Below are positions 6,034 through 12,142 of a stretch of DNA of 13,100 bases, piece after piece (position 1 is the stretch's first letter; each line of letters starts with the position of its first letter). The DNA is from JACKAN01 sp964502735 (lineage in GTDB: Bacteria; Bdellovibrionota; Bdellovibrionia; Bdellovibrionales; UBA1609), in contig CAZCYD010000063.1 of NCBI GenBank assembly GCA_964502735.1, forward strand, positions 1 to 13,100, in the 5' to 3' direction. The notes under the pieces are model-generated. The model had not been told where the DNA came from, searched no databases, and saw nothing but the letters and a program-made list of their open reading frames with translations. Position numbers and translations under genes: made by a program.

Positions 6034-6705
6034 ATGAGAAAATTTATAGGTCTAACATTTATAGTGTGTATTTTTGTACTAAGTAAGTCTTACGCAAGTG
6101 AAGAAAATTCCGTCAATGAAAATGAAACCATTCAAGCTGAAATTCAAAATGAACTGAAGCTTGCAGAAGCTGATCTAGAAGATGATGAAGATCTCTTTAT
6201 GGATGAAGGCAGCGAAACCGCCGGAGACTGGAGCGAAGACGAAACCGCCGGAGACTGGAGCGAAGACGAAACCTCAGATGAGGAATCAAATAACTACGCT
6301 GAAGAGTCAACAACTCCTGAACCCCTACCCCAACCTCCTGTAGCTGACCCCACACCTACTCCTAAGGCTTCTGCGGCGAAACTCCCAGAAAGAAAAAATT
6401 TGGCTAAGCCTACCGCAAAAGCCAAACCCGCTCCAACTAAAAAAGCTTCACCACCCAAAGCCAGCCCTAAGAAAGCACAAAAGATGGCTACAGCAAAAAA
6501 TAGGGTACCCGCTTCTTTTAAGCAGGGTTTTAAAACTACAAGTAAAACCTGTTCATTACACTCAAAACCAAGCGCAGGAAGCCAAGTGCTTTTAAATTCA
6601 AAATCCGGAAAAAAAGTATGGTTAGAAGGACATAATGAATCTTGGTACAAAGGTTATCATAAAGGTGGACACGGCTATTTCCCGGCTTCCTGTTTTAATC
6701 ACTAA
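6034..6705 (+). CDS. Secreted charge-segregated protein with a C-terminal SH3-like domain
   Basis: This 223-residue protein starts with a Sec signal peptide (MRKFIGLTFIVCIFVLSKSYA, probable cleavage after A21). A strongly acidic segment (about 22-90) contains two exact ETAGDWSED repeats (61-69 and 70-78). A basic Pro/Ala/Lys-rich stretch (about 95-155) follows, then an SH3-like domain (about 163-223) with the pattern KPSAGSQVL, KVWLEG, WYKG and GYFPASCF. C173 and C220 could form a disulfide. Bacterial SH3b domains commonly bind peptidoglycan, so a periplasmic or cell-wall role is likely; the exact function is unknown. The start is well supported by AAGGAG 7 nt upstream. It ends tail to tail with purN, the two stop codons overlapping, and appears to be monocistronic. 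Confidence 0.88.
   Translation: MRKFIGLTFIVCIFVLSKSYASEENSVNENETIQAEIQNELKLAEADLEDDEDLFMDEGSETAGDWSEDETAGDWSEDETSDEESNNYAEESTTPEPLPQPPVADPTPTPKASAAKLPERKNLAKPTAKAKPAPTKKASPPKASPKKAQKMATAKNRVPASFKQGFKTTSKTCSLHSKPSAGSQVLLNSKSGKKVWLEGHNESWYKGYHKGGHGYFPASCFNH
6214..6273 (+). repeat. Perfect 27-bp tandem duplication inside the SH3 protein gene
   Basis: The 27 bases at 6214-6240 are repeated exactly at 6241-6267, and the first six bases of the unit recur at 6268-6273. The unit is a multiple of three and encodes ETAGDWSED, so the frame is kept. Identity at synonymous positions suggests a recent duplication or a slippage-prone tract. Confidence 0.95.
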
Positions 6706-7271
6706 AGCTTTTCTAGAGTTTTTATCAAAAACTGTTTCTCAATATCCTTAATGCGCATCTCTAGACTCTCAGGGGAGTCTAGGGGTGAAACCTGAATTTT
6801 TTTTTGTGCCAAAATTTGACCTTCATCGTAATTTTCATTTACAAGATGAATTGTCACTCCTGTTTCAGACTCCTTATTTTTTACCACGGCTTTATGGATG
6901 TGACGGCCAAACATCCCCCTACCACCATATTTAGGTAGGAGACTTGGGTGGGTGTTTATAATCTTTCCTTTGAAGTTTTCTATAACTTTTTTTTCTAATT
7001 TTCTTAAAAACCCAAGAGAAAGAATGACATCTGGATTAACAGATTTTAAAAACTGATACAATTTCTCGTCCCAAATCTGAATCGGCAAGCCCACAATAGG
7101 TGCTATCTTTGCACAACTGATATTGTTTTGACGGGCAATTTCAATAGCCCCACAAGGCCTGTCAACGACAAGAGCCAATATTTTTAAGTTTAGCCTTCCT
7201 ACCCGAGTGGATTCAACAACAGCTTCAAATGTACTACCAGCACCTGAGGCTAATACCACTACTTTTTTCAT
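6702..7271 (-). CDS. purN: Phosphoribosylglycinamide formyltransferase (GAR transformylase)
   Basis: This 189-residue cytosolic enzyme transfers a formyl group from 10-formyltetrahydrofolate to glycinamide ribonucleotide, the third step of purine synthesis. The N-terminal LASGAGSTFEAV (8-19) is the phosphate-binding loop. INTHPSLLPKYGG (105-117) carries catalytic N106 and H108, and YDEGQILAQ (148-156) carries catalytic D149. The GRGMFGRHIHKAV segment (118-130) is the longer form seen in Bacteroidetes-type PurN rather than the short E. coli form. Length is normal. A Shine-Dalgarno AAAGGG lies 6 nt before the ATG, with a good promoter upstream. No other pur gene is in the window. The gene is convergent with the SH3 gene and overlaps its stop codon. 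Confidence 0.95.
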   Translation of the reverse strand: MKKVVVLASGAGSTFEAVVESTRVGRLNLKILALVVDRPCGAIEIARQNNISCAKIAPIVGLPIQIWDEKLYQFLKSVNPDVILSLGFLRKLEKKVIENFKGKIINTHPSLLPKYGGRGMFGRHIHKAVVKNKESETGVTIHLVNENYDEGQILAQKKIQVSPLDSPESLEMRIKDIEKQFLIKTLEKL

Positions 7272-7306
7272 TGTTGACCCTTTGTGAAAATTAAAATCTC
7301 TCCCTA

Positions 7307-7336
7307 TTTATATTAAATTTTGACTTAAAAAAGCAA
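7307..7336 (-). promoter_or_regulatory. Candidate sigma-70 promoter of purN
   Basis: On the minus strand TTGCTT (7331-7336), an 18-nt spacer and TATAAA (7307-7312) precede purN, giving a start near 7300 and a leader of about 30 nt with a good ribosome-binding site. The opposite strand of this 84-bp gap must also hold the promoter of the deacetylase gene; only a TTGACT (7320-7325) with poorly spaced -10 candidates is visible there. Confidence 0.45.
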
Positions 7337-7355
7337 TTGTCTTCTTCTAATTGAC

Positions 7356-8552
7356 ATGAAATACCTAATAATAATATTCATTGGCTTGCTGTTTTTTCAA
7401 CTTCTTCCCCTAACTCAAGGATCTCAGGCTTCTTCTGATGTTGCACCTGAACTTAGACCTGAAAACGCATCTGAATCCGGAAAAGAGACTCATCAAGAGC
7501 AACACAATTTTAACATCAAAGAGTTTATTGAGAAAACTTTAGAGGCCCACTCCCAAGCTGAAACCTATTACGAATGGGAAGCCTCTTCTTACCACCCCCA
7601 TCAGCTTTTTGAGTTTATCGAAAAACTAAGGGAGGACGATCGCTCAATCTATTTGAACCAACTTTGCCTCGAATTAGGACACTTAAATGCTGAGAAGAAA
7701 GGCCTGTTCTACTCGGAATTGAGTCACTGGATTTATGAGAATCCTGAACCTTGTTTAGAACTCTCACTTAACGACATTGATATTTTTTATCACAATCAGT
7801 CTCTATTTTTGATGAAGAGGCATTTGCTAAGTCAGCCCACCACCCAAAGACAAAATCAGCCCGTCTTTTTAGGCCCATCCCGAGTCGTCTCCGTCAATAC
7901 TGAAAATGGACCTATATTTAATTACGGAGATCGGGGCTTTCTACAAGCCAAAGAGTTGGCCTTAACATTTGACGACGGCCCTCACCCACGTTTAACAATT
8001 CAACTCCTAGATATCCTCGCCGAAGAAAACGTCCAAGCCACATTCTTTACTGTTGGAAGAAATATTAACAGCTATGGCAACATCACTCAAGCTATCCTCG
8101 ACGACAATCACACTCTTGGAACTCACTCACACACTCACAGGAATTTGCCTCAATTGGATTATGCAACTGCAACAAAGGATATTGAGTCGGCTTTTGATGC
8201 CGCCTTAAACCAGGTTGGCCTGGTTGCTCCCTTCTTCCGATTCCCTTTTGGTTCTAAAAATGCAGCATTAACTCAGTTTGTTCGAGAAAGCCAGTTTGCA
8301 AGTTTCTTCTGGGATGTCGACACTTTAGATTGGAAAAAAACCAATCCCTCCGAGTTACTGAGATACACCCTGGAGCAGATTAACAAGACGAATCGGGGTA
8401 TTGTATTGTTTCACGATATTCAACCCCAAACCATTGCAATTATGCCGACCCTTCTATTAGAGCTAAAGGCTCGAGGTTACAAGCTAGCAGTTTACCAACC
8501 CGAGACCGAAATTACCCGCAAATCATCGTCCGAGCCTTCGACGGAGTTTTAA
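7356..8552 (+). CDS. Secreted polysaccharide deacetylase (NodB / carbohydrate esterase 4 family)
   Basis: This 398-residue protein begins with a hydrophobic signal peptide (about 1-25). A family-unspecific segment of about 170 residues follows, then a NodB homology domain (about 198-380). The metal and catalytic motifs are intact: TFDDGP (204-209, D206/D207), HSHTH (257-261, ligands H257 and H261), RFPFGS (295-300), DVDTLDW (320-326) and LFHD (351-354, H353). CE4 enzymes remove N-acetyl groups from peptidoglycan, chitin or other aminosugar polymers. Peptidoglycan is a reasonable substrate for an exported enzyme of this type, but the sequence does not fix it. The ATG at 7356 has no obvious Shine-Dalgarno sequence. 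The C-terminal tail is short, Ser/Thr-rich and probably disordered. Confidence 0.93.
   Translation: MKYLIIIFIGLLFFQLLPLTQGSQASSDVAPELRPENASESGKETHQEQHNFNIKEFIEKTLEAHSQAETYYEWEASSYHPHQLFEFIEKLREDDRSIYLNQLCLELGHLNAEKKGLFYSELSHWIYENPEPCLELSLNDIDIFYHNQSLFLMKRHLLSQPTTQRQNQPVFLGPSRVVSVNTENGPIFNYGDRGFLQAKELALTFDDGPHPRLTIQLLDILAEENVQATFFTVGRNINSYGNITQAILDDNHTLGTHSHTHRNLPQLDYATATKDIESAFDAALNQVGLVAPFFRFPFGSKNAALTQFVRESQFASFFWDVDTLDWKKTNPSELLRYTLEQINKTNRGIVLFHDIQPQTIAIMPTLLLELKARGYKLAVYQPETEITRKSSSEPSTEF
8527..8550 (+). terminator. Weak hairpin with T tract at the end of the deacetylase gene
   Basis: CGTC plus GA (8527-8533) can pair with TCGACG (8538-8543) with one bulged C, followed by GAGTTTT. It overlaps the 3' end of the coding region. 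The stem is short, so this is a weak terminator candidate. Confidence 0.2.
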
Positions 8553-8564
8553 TAGCTTTCGATT

Positions 8565-8594
8565 AATAGGCTCAGATTGAAATAGCCTCAGATT
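8565..8594 (+). repeat. Direct repeat AATAG-S-CTCAGATT with 16-bp period
   Basis: AATAGGCTCAGATT (8565-8578) and AATAGCCTCAGATT (8581-8594) differ at one base. A further AATAGC lies at 8551-8556. They sit just past the deacetylase stop, between it and the lipoprotein gene. Function unknown. Confidence 0.6.
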
Positions 8595-8647
8595 ATCGGT
8601 GACAATTCCTGTCTCTGTAGCTTCAATTTGTAATCTATTTGTCGATT

Positions 8648-8671
8648 ATCCTTAGTAATTTAAATAAGGAT
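8648..8671. repeat. Inverted repeat ATCCTTA / TAAGGAT
   Basis: Two perfect 7-nt arms (8648-8654 and 8665-8671) flank a 10-nt AT-rich loop, in the 252-bp gap between the deacetylase and lipoprotein genes. It could be a weak transcription end signal or an operator for the lipoprotein gene. The gap contains no other convincing gene or promoter. Confidence 0.45.
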
Positions 8672-8804
8672 TCTATTCGATAGCGGCACACATATTGCTT
8701 TGTCTTTCTTGAGTATAACTAGAAATCAACTCTGGAGTTCCTGCTTCCTCATATTTAATTGCGAGAAAGCCCAAGGAATTCTAACCCGACCTGGAGAGGA
8801 CGTT

Positions 8805-9836
8805 ATGTTAATGCAATTGAGTCTAACGATTATTTTCGCGCTGAGTTTTATTGCCTGCTCGCAAGATGGCGGCCAAAGAACTCCCATAAATAGGGCCGGT
8901 AGCAAAACTTCAAATGGGAACTCCCTTTCTAAAACTAGTGACGTTACTTCTCAAAGTGCAGAAGACAAAAAAAAATGCTTGGATATTTACAAATTGACTC
9001 AAAGAATTAAAGAACTGGATAAAGAAAGCTTTAGAGCCTACAAGAGCGATGTTCGAATTTTAGAAACCTCTGATCTCAACCATAAAACCCACTCTGATCT
9101 CAATCTGCAATCAAAAATGTTGTTTTTTTTACTGCAAACAAATCAAGAGTCATTTTATGAGGTCGACTACGCTAAAAACATTGTAAAAGATGTACCTAGC
9201 CAACTTGCACCCTTTGCAATTAATAAACAAAATGAATGCAAAAGTGTAACTGCACAATTTTTGGGAGAAGATGAACCTAAGGAACTTGCCATTGAACAAG
9301 AGAGTTTTACTGATTTTTATTTAGTCTTAACTTCTCCTGACGGAAATGAAAAATACGTATTCCAAAGAACGGGCAATGATAAACTGGATTTTACAAGCTA
9401 TACAGAAGTACAATTGAATATTCCTGAATGTCGCACTGAAGTGGTTGAAAATCCCCTGTCTGATGAGTCACAACTTAATGAGTTGCAACTCAACGGATTA
9501 CAGTCGAATCAGTTAAAGATCAGGAAGCCACAACCTTCTGGTGAGATTCAGACTTACTATGCTAAAAACACAATAAGCTATGAGTGGTCTTATAGAGATA
9601 ATCGATCACTAGAAGTCTCAACAGTTTTGGTCAATTCGTTCAAAGATCTACTATCCTATAGAACCTCAGATGATGAACTTGCCCAGGGGATACCCGTCTC
9701 TGTTGAAAAGAGTTTGTCAGATATCAAACATTCTGATACATCACGTATTAAAATAAATTCTGAAGACTATATTAGGATGTTCCGACATGCTCTCAATTCC
9801 CCAAATCGATACACAAATCCTCCCAAATGTGATTAG
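8805..9836 (+). CDS. Putative lipoprotein of unknown function
   Basis: I do not recognise this family. The reading frame opens further upstream, but ATG 8805 is the best start: GGAGAGGA lies at 8793-8800 and the product then begins with a lipoprotein signal, MLMQLSLTIIFALSFIAC, with candidate lipidated C18. The -3 residue is Phe rather than Leu, so the lipobox is not ideal. The mature part of about 325 residues is polar, with a Ser/Thr/Asn-rich linker first, then four Cys (58, 145, 209 and 342) and a Gln/Leu/Asn-rich repeat-like stretch at about 223-237 (QLNELQLNGLQ pattern). No catalytic motif is visible. Its 3' end overlaps the start of the next gene by 50 bp, so the two are probably cotranscribed. 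An outer-membrane-anchored periplasmic or surface protein is the likely outcome. Confidence 0.82.
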   Translation: MLMQLSLTIIFALSFIACSQDGGQRTPINRAGSKTSNGNSLSKTSDVTSQSAEDKKKCLDIYKLTQRIKELDKESFRAYKSDVRILETSDLNHKTHSDLNLQSKMLFFLLQTNQESFYEVDYAKNIVKDVPSQLAPFAINKQNECKSVTAQFLGEDEPKELAIEQESFTDFYLVLTSPDGNEKYVFQRTGNDKLDFTSYTEVQLNIPECRTEVVENPLSDESQLNELQLNGLQSNQLKIRKPQPSGEIQTYYAKNTISYEWSYRDNRSLEVSTVLVNSFKDLLSYRTSDDELAQGIPVSVEKSLSDIKHSDTSRIKINSEDYIRMFRHALNSPNRYTNPPKCD

Positions 9837-10188
9837 CACTTTCACATTGGTTCTTTTTTTTACGGGGCGGCTTCTAGTTAAAAAGAACCTGAGATTGCAC
9901 ATACGATTTATATCTCTAGCTATGATTATTGATGTTGGTCTTGTGTTGGCCCTTGTGATCTTTAGAAATGCTCTTGGTACTGTTGTTGGAGGCGACATGA
10001 GCTCCATGCTTAAGCTCCACGTCGCTATTGCGATTAGCACAATCATTGGCTATGCCTATGCTACATTTCTAGGTCTTAAACTTGTAAAGGGTCAAAGACG
10101 GTACTTGCGCCAGATGAGAACTCTCGACCCCATCCTTCTTTCATTGAGATTTTTAAACACTTACACAAGTTGGCTATTATTCATTTAG
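9787..10188 (+). CDS. Small four-helix membrane protein, resembles DUF420/CtaM
   Basis: This 133-residue protein has four predicted transmembrane helices at about 12-31, 39-60, 76-98 and 116-132. Conserved-looking His residues, H38 (NLRLHIRF) and H78 (LKLHVAIA), open helices 2 and 3. The order of helices, the basic KKN-x-x-x-H loop before helix 2 and the His at helix 3 recall DUF420 (B. subtilis YozB; S. aureus CtaM, needed for haem-copper oxidase maturation). This resemblance is by eye and unproven; otherwise call it a hypothetical membrane protein. The ATG at 9787 lies 50 bp inside the upstream lipoprotein gene with an AGGA 9 nt before it; a GTG at 9829 is an alternative start without a ribosome-binding site. 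It ends in an 8-bp stop-codon overlap with the convergent fumarylacetoacetase gene. Confidence 0.8.
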   Translation: MLSIPQIDTQILPNVISTFTLVLFFTGRLLVKKNLRLHIRFISLAMIIDVGLVLALVIFRNALGTVVGGDMSSMLKLHVAIAISTIIGYAYATFLGLKLVKGQRRYLRQMRTLDPILLSLRFLNTYTSWLLFI

Positions 10189-11173
10189 GAACTGAATACG
10201 GAATAACCTTTTGGTCTATCTTTCCAAAAATAGATTGGCCGTCTGAATCCTTCATTTCCATTTCAATTCGGCTACCAATTTTCATAAACGGAGTTCTTAT
10301 TTGGCCTTCGTGAATTTGCTCTAACATTCTCTTTTCAGCCAAGCAGCTACTTCCCCTTGACATGTCTTCGTTAGATACCGTTCCACTGCCGATAATGGTT
10401 CCTGCTCGCAAGTTTCTTGTTTTTGCAGCATGAGCAATGAGTTCCCCAAAATGAAAATGCATGTGACCAGCATCGGCGTTACCAAAAAACTCTCCATCAA
10501 GCTTCACATCTAAAGGAAGGTGAACCCGCCCCTCTCTCCATGCCTCACCCAATTCATCGGGACTCACGGCAAACGGAGCAAAAGAAGAGGATGGTTTGCC
10601 ATGAAAAAAACCAAAACCCTGTTTGAGTTCCTCGGGAATTAAGCCCCGAAGAGAAACATCATTAATCAAGACAAGAAGTTTGATATGTCCAAGAGCCCTT
10701 TCGGGAGAAACTCCCATAGGAACATCGTTAACGATAACACCAACTTCGCCCTCAAAATCTGTTCCATGACTAAAATCAATTTGAGGAATTCCTTCACTAG
10801 GAGCCAAAAAATCGTCCCCACCACCTTGATACATCAACGGTACTGTTGTTAGCGTTTCAGGAAGAGGGGCGTTTCGCGCCTTTCTGACCAATTTAATATG
10901 GTGAATAAACGCTGAACCATCGGCCCACTGAAAAGTTCTCGGCATTGGAGAGTGCAGATCTTCATGCTTCAATGCAAAACTTCCTTCAATATCGCCAGCA
11001 TTCAACAACTCGTAAGTTCTTTGCAGTGGTGCCTCAACTGATTCCCAAGCTTCTATTGCCTCTCGTAAACTTGGGGCAATGTCTGGCACCCTCACTCCTA
11101 TTGCATTGTCTTTTGAGACGACTATAAGTTCTCCATCTCTACTGTGTTTAGACTTTAGTGTACCTAGTTTCAC
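10181..11173 (-). CDS. fahA: Fumarylacetoacetase (bacterial FAH family)
   Basis: This 330-residue cytosolic hydrolase splits fumarylacetoacetate into fumarate and acetoacetate, the last step of tyrosine/homogentisate degradation. An N-terminal domain (about 1-75) precedes the FAH fold. FQWADGSAFIHH (81-92) gives D85 and H92, spaced as in the mouse enzyme (D126/H133). DFEGEVGVI (139-147) gives metal ligands E141 and E143, INDVSLR (170-176) gives D172, and GSGTVSN (262-268) is the familiar C-terminal loop. QWADGSAF, PLMYQGG and GFGFFHGKP place it in the proteobacterial FAH clade of about 330 residues rather than among short general FAH-domain proteins. The start is a GTG (11171-11173) with a strong AGGAG 5 nt upstream. 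It is divergent from maiA, which makes its substrate. No hmgA or hpd gene is in the window. Confidence 0.93.
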   Translation of the reverse strand: MKLGTLKSKHSRDGELIVVSKDNAIGVRVPDIAPSLREAIEAWESVEAPLQRTYELLNAGDIEGSFALKHEDLHSPMPRTFQWADGSAFIHHIKLVRKARNAPLPETLTTVPLMYQGGGDDFLAPSEGIPQIDFSHGTDFEGEVGVIVNDVPMGVSPERALGHIKLLVLINDVSLRGLIPEELKQGFGFFHGKPSSSFAPFAVSPDELGEAWREGRVHLPLDVKLDGEFFGNADAGHMHFHFGELIAHAAKTRNLRAGTIIGSGTVSNEDMSRGSSCLAEKRMLEQIHEGQIRTPFMKIGSRIEMEMKDSDGQSIFGKIDQKVIPYSVPK

Positions 11174-11264
11174 AAACTCTCCTGACTTTTTTCATGACTA
11201 CACTTTAACTCACTCTACTTCCTACCACAATTTTACCAAGCAGCCAAACCCTTGAATTTGATCT

Positions 11265-11301
11265 GTAAATCTGTACCGGAGTAAAATTGTACCGGATTTA
11301 C
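11265..11301. promoter_or_regulatory. Operator-like repeats between fahA and maiA
   Basis: TGTACCGGA occurs twice in direct orientation (11272-11280 and 11288-11296, 16 bases apart). The pair is flanked by an inverted repeat GTAAATC (11265-11271) / GATTTAC (11295-11301). ATCTGTA is also repeated at 11261-11267 and 11269-11275. An imperfect dyad AGACT-TG-AGTCT (11313-11324) lies just upstream of the maiA -35. This arrangement between two divergent genes of one pathway suggests a shared regulator site. Confidence 0.42.
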
Positions 11302-11328
11302 CCCCTAGCTACAGACTTGAGTCTCTAG

Positions 11329-11357
11329 TTGACATACATCTAGGCTAACTGAACAAT
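11329..11357 (+). promoter_or_regulatory. Sigma-70-like promoter of maiA, predicting a leaderless mRNA
   Basis: A perfect TTGACA (11329-11334), a 17-nt spacer and AACAAT (11352-11357, 4 of 6 matches to TATAAT) lie directly before maiA. The base 7 nt past the -10 is the A of the ATG at 11364, and no Shine-Dalgarno sequence is visible, so the transcript is expected to start at the start codon. Confidence 0.55.
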
Positions 11358-11363
11358 AGTACT

Positions 11364-12017
11364 ATGAGTCAATTAAAACTTTACAATTACTACCGTAGCT
11401 CTGCTTCTTACCGCGTAAGAGCCGCCCTCAATTACAAAAAGTTAAACTATGAATACGTGCCCATCCATCTCGTCAAAAATAACGGTGAACAAAACACCCC
11501 TGAGTTCCGGCAATTAAACCCTATGGGTGAAGTCCCTTGCTTAGTACATGGGGATCACACAATCAGCCAATCTATGGCTATATTTACATACCTTGATGAC
11601 ATTTTTCCTGAAAAGCCCTTATTCCCTTCTGAACCTTACAAGAAAGCAAAGATCATTGAGTTTTGTGAACATATTAATTCTGGTATTCATCCTATTCAAA
11701 ACTTGAAAGTCCTCAGAAAGCTTGAACGAGAATTCAAAATAGATGAGGATAAAAAGATGCAATGGGCGGCCTACTGGATTGTTAGAGGCTTTCAAAGTCT
11801 AGAGAATATGCTCCGCTTTACCACAGATAAGTACTGCTTTGGCAATGAAGTCACAGCCGCAGATATGTTTTTAACACCACAAGTTTACAATGCCACTCGG
11901 TTCCAAGTTGACATGAGCCTCTTTCCTCTAATAGAAAACATTGAGAAAAACTGTTTAGAGTTGGATTGCTTTAGAGACGCCTTTCCTGGGGTTCAGCCGG
12001 ACACTCCAAACAATTAA
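11364..12017 (+). CDS. maiA: Maleylacetoacetate isomerase (zeta-class glutathione transferase)
   Basis: This 217-residue cytosolic enzyme isomerises 4-maleylacetoacetate to 4-fumarylacetoacetate using glutathione. The N-terminal thioredoxin-like domain carries YYRSSASYRVRAAL (9-22), the zeta-class active-site motif; the Cys of the eukaryotic SSC form is Ala14, as in many bacterial members. NPMGEVPCL (52-60) holds the cis-proline P58, and Q69/S70 bind glutathione. The all-helical C-terminal domain contains INSGIHPIQNLKVL (104-117) and TAADMFLTPQVYNATRF (164-180), both family signatures. Length is normal. Its product is the substrate of the divergent fumarylacetoacetase. No ribosome-binding site precedes the ATG, and the nearby promoter suggests leaderless expression. 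Confidence 0.94.
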   Translation: MSQLKLYNYYRSSASYRVRAALNYKKLNYEYVPIHLVKNNGEQNTPEFRQLNPMGEVPCLVHGDHTISQSMAIFTYLDDIFPEKPLFPSEPYKKAKIIEFCEHINSGIHPIQNLKVLRKLEREFKIDEDKKMQWAAYWIVRGFQSLENMLRFTTDKYCFGNEVTAADMFLTPQVYNATRFQVDMSLFPLIENIEKNCLELDCFRDAFPGVQPDTPNN

Positions 12018-12022
12018 AAATT

Positions 12023-12053
12023 AATTAATAGAAATAATTAATTTCTATTAATT
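12023..12053. repeat. Perfect 13-bp AT-rich inverted repeat after maiA
   Basis: AATTAATAGAAAT (12023-12035) and ATTTCTATTAATT (12041-12053) form a perfect 13-bp stem with the loop AATTA, starting 5 nt after the maiA stop. On the plus strand no T tract follows; on the minus strand a short T run does. The stem is almost purely A/T, so it is a weak intrinsic terminator at best. The remaining gap to ctaA (12054-12142) shows no clear promoter. Confidence 0.6.
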
Positions 12054-12142
12054 GATAGGCTCGACTTTGTAGAATTCATATTGAACTTAATTATGTTGGC
12101 TAAATTTGCAGTTTTGTAAGTCAGCAGCTTCGTGGATTAAAA

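Noticed and set aside
6294..6650. 118-codon minus-strand frame
   Set aside because: It is fully antisense to the SH3 protein gene and mirrors its Pro/Ala/Lys-rich repeats. It has no start context or family resemblance.
8700..8804. Upstream extension of the lipoprotein gene from a TTG at 8700
   Set aside because: The 35 extra residues would bury the signal peptide and lipobox, and the ATG at 8805 has its own strong ribosome-binding site.
9741..10046. 101-codon minus-strand frame
   Set aside because: It is antisense to the small membrane-protein gene and the lipoprotein 3' end, which have better start sites and membrane topology.
11174..11264. Promoter for fahA
   Set aside because: A TAAAAT-like element exists on the minus strand, but no acceptable -35 lies at a suitable distance, so none was annotated.
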